The position numbers and the translations under genes are program-made. Below, piece after piece: positions 6,811 to 8,851 of a stretch of DNA of 8,851 nucleotides (position 1 is its first letter; the number at the start of each line of letters is the position of its first letter). The stretch is from Planctomycetia bacterium (GTDB lineage: Bacteria > Planctomycetota > Planctomycetia > Pirellulales > UBA1268), in NCBI GenBank assembly GCA_010027105.1, contig RGVT01000093.1:1-8851 (forward strand), written 5' to 3'. The notes under the pieces are model-generated. The model did no database searches. It had not been told where the DNA came from and worked only from the letters and a program-made list of their open reading frames with translations.

Positions 6811-6841
6811 ATTCTTGACCGGATATTGGCTATTCTTGGCC
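6811..6841. promoter_or_regulatory. Probable AraC-type operator: 21-bp-spaced direct repeat
   Basis: ATTCTTGACC (6811-6820) recurs as ATTCTTGGCC (6832-6841), 9 of 10 bases identical at a period of exactly 21 bp. AraC-family proteins contact DNA through two helix-turn-helix units and often bind two direct half-sites about two helical turns apart, as at araI. The site is in an unusually AT-rich patch in the short gap between uxaE and the divergent regulator gene. The likely effect is control of the sugar cluster by the regulator, and autoregulation, since the right half-site ends only 3 bases before the regulator ATG. Binding is inferred from position and spacing. Confidence 0.55.
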
Positions 6842-6844
6842 TCC

Positions 6845-7717
6845 ATGCGGCGCGCGTCCCGATCCTCGCTGCCCCCGTTCGTGTCCCGGCAGGTGTCGGC
6901 CGCCCGCCGCTACTTCCTCGACCTGCGGCCGGACCGCCGGAGGCCGCTGGTGGTCGTGTGCGGCGGCGAGGAACGGGTGCGGGCGGACTACGTCGTGGCC
7001 CGCGATGATTTTCCCTACTGCTGCGTCGAGTTCGTCGCCGCCGGCCGGGGCCACCTCACCCTCGCGGGCCGCACCGAGGCGCTCGGGCCGGGATCGGTGT
7101 TCTCCTACGGGCCGGGATTCGGTCACGAAATTCGCACCGCACGGCGCCAGCGGCTGCGGAAGTATTACGTCGACTTCGTGGGGACCGAGGCGCTCGGCCG
7201 CCTGCGGGCGGCCCGCCTCGAGCCCGGCCGGCATCTCGCCGTGAGCCGGCCGCACGAGATCGGCGGCGTGTTCGACCTGCTGCAGCAATGCGGCCTCGCC
7301 CAGTCCGCTCACAGCCAGGCCCTGTGCACGCAGCTCCTCGGCGTGCTGCTCACGAAGATCTCCGAGAGCGCCGTGCCACCTGGATCGGCCGCGGAGGCAG
7401 GCTACGGCACGTTCTCGCGGTTCCGACAATTCTTGACCCATGGGCGGGAGCGGCTGCTCTCGGTCGAGCAGGGAGCCAGGGAGTTCGGAATCACGCCCGC
7501 CTACGCCTGCCGGCTGTTTCGCCGCCACGGGGAGCGCAGCCCCTACCAGTTTCTCCTCGCCCAGCGGATGGCTCTCGCGGCCGATCTGCTCGCCCACGAC
7601 GGGCTTCAGGTCCGACAGGCGGCCGCCCGCCTGGGCTTCCCCGACGTCTCGCAATTCTCCCGCGCCTTCAAACGCGTCGCCGGCGTCTCCCCCCGCGCGT
7701 TTCGGCGGCGGGCGTGA
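6845..7717 (+). CDS. AraC/XylS-family transcriptional regulator
   Basis: This 290-residue regulator has an N-terminal cupin-like sensor domain (roughly residues 35-150, including GSVFSYGPGFGHEI and a following KYYVDFVG) and a C-terminal double helix-turn-helix (roughly 190-290). The second helix-turn-helix shows the AraC signature: VRQAAARLGFPDVSQFSRAFKRV followed by GVSPRAFR. It probably senses the sugar or a pathway intermediate and controls the divergent cluster. The ATG at 6845 is listed. A TTG at 6815 would add ten residues but lies inside the operator repeat, and GTG codons at 6881 and 6893 are also possible, since FVSRQVSAARRYFLDL is where family-like sequence begins. It converges with gyrB, from which repeat array C separates it. 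The effector and the direction of regulation cannot be read from the sequence. Confidence 0.93.
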   Translation: MRRASRSSLPPFVSRQVSAARRYFLDLRPDRRRPLVVVCGGEERVRADYVVARDDFPYCCVEFVAAGRGHLTLAGRTEALGPGSVFSYGPGFGHEIRTARRQRLRKYYVDFVGTEALGRLRAARLEPGRHLAVSRPHEIGGVFDLLQQCGLAQSAHSQALCTQLLGVLLTKISESAVPPGSAAEAGYGTFSRFRQFLTHGRERLLSVEQGAREFGITPAYACRLFRRHGERSPYQFLLAQRMALAADLLAHDGLQVRQAAARLGFPDVSQFSRAFKRVAGVSPRAFRRRA

Positions 7718-7727
7718 CGCGTGCCGG

Positions 7728-7748
7728 CAGCGGCTCACAAGACCGCTG
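7728..7748 (+). terminator. Weak hairpin after the AraC-family gene
   Basis: CAGCGG and CCGCTG form a 6-bp GC-rich stem around a 9-base loop, starting 10 bases after the regulator stop codon. No T-run follows, so intrinsic termination is uncertain. The adjacent repeat array may contribute. Confidence 0.25.
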
Positions 7749-7758
7749 AAGCTGAAGG

Positions 7759-7872
7759 GTGACAGGCTGAAGCCTGTCCTACGTGGGCGTGACAGGCTGA
7801 AGCCGGTCCTACGTGGGCGTGACAGGCTGAAGCCTGTCCTACGTGGGCGTGACAGGCTGAAGCCTGTCCTAC
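7759..7872 (-). repeat. REP-like repeat array C (4 units)
   Basis: Four units with an exact 30-bp period lie between the convergent regulator and gyrB genes. GTGACA starts are at 7759, 7789, 7819 and 7849 on the plus strand. Palindromes are at 7761-7778, 7791-7808 (one T-to-G change in an arm), 7821-7838 and 7851-7868. Each has GTAG on its 5' side in gyrB-strand reading, and the proximal GTAG (7872-7869) supplies the TAG stop of gyrB. The linker between units is nearly constant, so there are no unique spacers. The array covers most of the 151-base intergenic space. The remaining 40 bases, next to the regulator, hold only the weak hairpin. Confidence 0.94.
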
Positions 7873-8851
7873 ACGTCGAGGTTTTTGACGTCGAGGGCGT
7901 GCCGCTCGATGAAGTCGCGCCGCGGCTCAACCTTCTCCCCCATCAGCACCCGAAAGAGATCGTCCGCCGCGGCGGCGTCGGACATCGTCACGCGGAGCAG
8001 CGTGCGGTTGGCCGGGTCGAGCGTGGTCTCGCGGAGTTCCTCGGCGTTCATCTCGCCGAGCCCCTTGAAGCGGGTGATCGACAGGCCCTTTTCGCCCGCC
8101 CGACGCACCGCCGTGAGCAGGCCGCGGAGATCCTCGAGGCCGATCTCGTTCTCGCCACGGCGGAGCGTGTAGCGCGGCGACTCGCTGCCGGTGCGGTCGA
8201 CCGGCATGAGGGCGTCGATCCCGAACCCCATGGCCTCGAGTTCCTTCAGCCCCGCGTTGATGCTCCGCACCTCGTGGAGGTCGACGACGACGAGCTGGTC
8301 CTTGCCCGTGCCGTGGGCGGTGCCCGGCATGGCGTCGCCGGCGGCGACCGATTCCTCGATCCGGCCCACCGCGAGCGTGCCGCCGGCGGCCTCTTCCTTG
8401 GCCTTCACGAACGCCTCGAACTCGTCGCGGCTGTTGAACCAGTGCTCCTCGGCGCCGTAATAGACGTGGTACATCGGCAGCTTGCCGGTCGCCGCATCGC
8501 GGCGGGCCGCGTGGTCGCGGAGGCTGATCCCACGCTTCTCCAGCGCCAGAAGCGCGTCCTCGAGCCCCGCGAGCGTGCGGCAGAGCTTCTGCATCGCGTC
8601 GCCGGCGACCTCCCGGCCATCCCCCGGCAGGAACACGCCCTCGCCGAGTCCCTGGTCGAGGAGCTGCGTCTTCATCTCCTCCTCGGTCTGCACGTAATAC
8701 ACCTGCTTCTTCGACCGCACGCGGAACAAGGGGGGCTGGGCCACGTAGACGTGCCCCTCGGCCACGAGCCGGTACATCTGGCGGTAGAAGAAGGTGAGCA
8801 GGAGCGTGCGGATGTGCGAGCCGTCGACGTCGGCGTCGGTCATGATCACGA
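7869..8851 (-). CDS. gyrB: DNA gyrase subunit B, C-terminal part (5' end beyond window)
   Basis: GyrB is the ATPase/TOPRIM subunit of gyrase, which introduces negative supercoils. The visible 327 residues begin inside the TOPRIM domain at VIMTDADVDGSHIRTLL, containing the Mg-binding DxDxD acidic cluster. They continue with VYVAQPPLFRV and end with ITRFKGLGEMN, a TT-DP-NRTLL block, MGEKVEPRRDFIE and the typical KNLDV tail. Between about residues 60 and 240 of this fragment lies an extra region absent from short GyrB/ParE proteins, comparable in place to the insertion in E. coli GyrB. The GTG at the edge (8849) is an internal valine, not a start. The C-terminus is the normal family end, so the TAG from repeat array C has not truncated the protein. 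ParE is the alternative, but the insertion and tail favour GyrB. Confidence 0.95.
   Translation of the reverse strand, partial: VIMTDADVDGSHIRTLLLTFFYRQMYRLVAEGHVYVAQPPLFRVRSKKQVYYVQTEEEMKTQLLDQGLGEGVFLPGDGREVAGDAMQKLCRTLAGLEDALLALEKRGISLRDHAARRDAATGKLPMYHVYYGAEEHWFNSRDEFEAFVKAKEEAAGGTLAVGRIEESVAAGDAMPGTAHGTGKDQLVVVDLHEVRSINAGLKELEAMGFGIDALMPVDRTGSESPRYTLRRGENEIGLEDLRGLLTAVRRAGEKGLSITRFKGLGEMNAEELRETTLDPANRTLLRVTMSDAAAADDLFRVLMGEKVEPRRDFIERHALDVKNLDV

Noticed and set aside
6781..6846. N-terminal extension of UxaE to the ATG at 6846
   Set aside because: It would read through the operator repeat and the regulator's start, and the extra residues look unlike protein-coding sequence in this genome.
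7759..7872. CRISPR array
   Set aside because: The 30-bp period has only short, nearly constant linkers and no unique spacers, and no cas genes are near.
6830..7930. Minus-strand open frame with 10-residue TGFSLSRPRR repeats
   Set aside because: The repeats come from translating the 30-bp DNA array in one frame. The rest is antisense to the AraC-type gene and overlaps gyrB.

Overview
The window is about 8.9 kb of GC-rich bacterial DNA with almost no non-coding space. It most resembles a planctomycete. The reasons are the high GC, the scarcity of Shine-Dalgarno sequences, a GyrB with a long insertion after its TOPRIM motif, a cupin-type AraC regulator, and short palindromic repeats of a kind I associate from memory with planctomycete genomes. 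This assignment is an inference and was not tested by any search.

Layout, left to right. At 1-1149 (minus) lies phosphoglycerate kinase (pgk), cut by the window edge just short of its C-terminus. From 6780 down to 1236 (minus) runs a six-gene sugar-oxidation cluster. In transcription order it encodes a UxaE-type tagaturonate epimerase, a TIM-barrel sugar epimerase/isomerase, a FucU mutarotase, an aldo/keto reductase resembling L-galactose/L-fucose dehydrogenase, a cog3618-type aldonolactonase and a zinc-dependent dehydrogenase resembling L-galactonate 5-dehydrogenase. An AraC-family regulator (6845-7717, plus) is divergent from the cluster, and the short gap between them holds a 21-bp-spaced direct repeat typical of AraC-type operators. 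At the right edge lies the C-terminal third of DNA gyrase subunit B (gyrB, minus, 7869 to the edge), convergent with the regulator.

Taken together, the cluster reads as a complete route from L-galactose to D-fructuronate: anomer interconversion (FucU), oxidation to the lactone (aldo/keto reductase), ring opening to L-galactonate (lactonase), C5 oxidation to D-tagaturonate (Zn dehydrogenase), and epimerisation to D-fructuronate (UxaE). The first three steps match the L-galactose pathway described in Bacteroides vulgatus and the oxidative L-fucose pathway of Xanthomonas. Ending in UxaE rather than a tagaturonate reductase is the distinctive part. L-fucose (6-deoxy-L-galactose) is an alternative substrate for the early steps, but no fuconate dehydratase is present.

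The second striking feature is three arrays of a roughly 30-bp repeat (2281-2329, 5381-5518, 7759-7872). Each unit is a GTAG tetranucleotide followed by a perfect 8-2-8 palindrome, which is the architecture of REP elements mobilised by Y1 transposases (RAYTs). In all three arrays the proximal GTAG supplies the TAG stop codon of the upstream gene (lactonase, uxaE, gyrB), whereas the other complete genes in the window end in TGA. This suggests units that insert directly after GTAG at gene ends.

No gap without a gene exceeds about 150 bases. I found no tRNA, rRNA, insertion sequence or CRISPR array.
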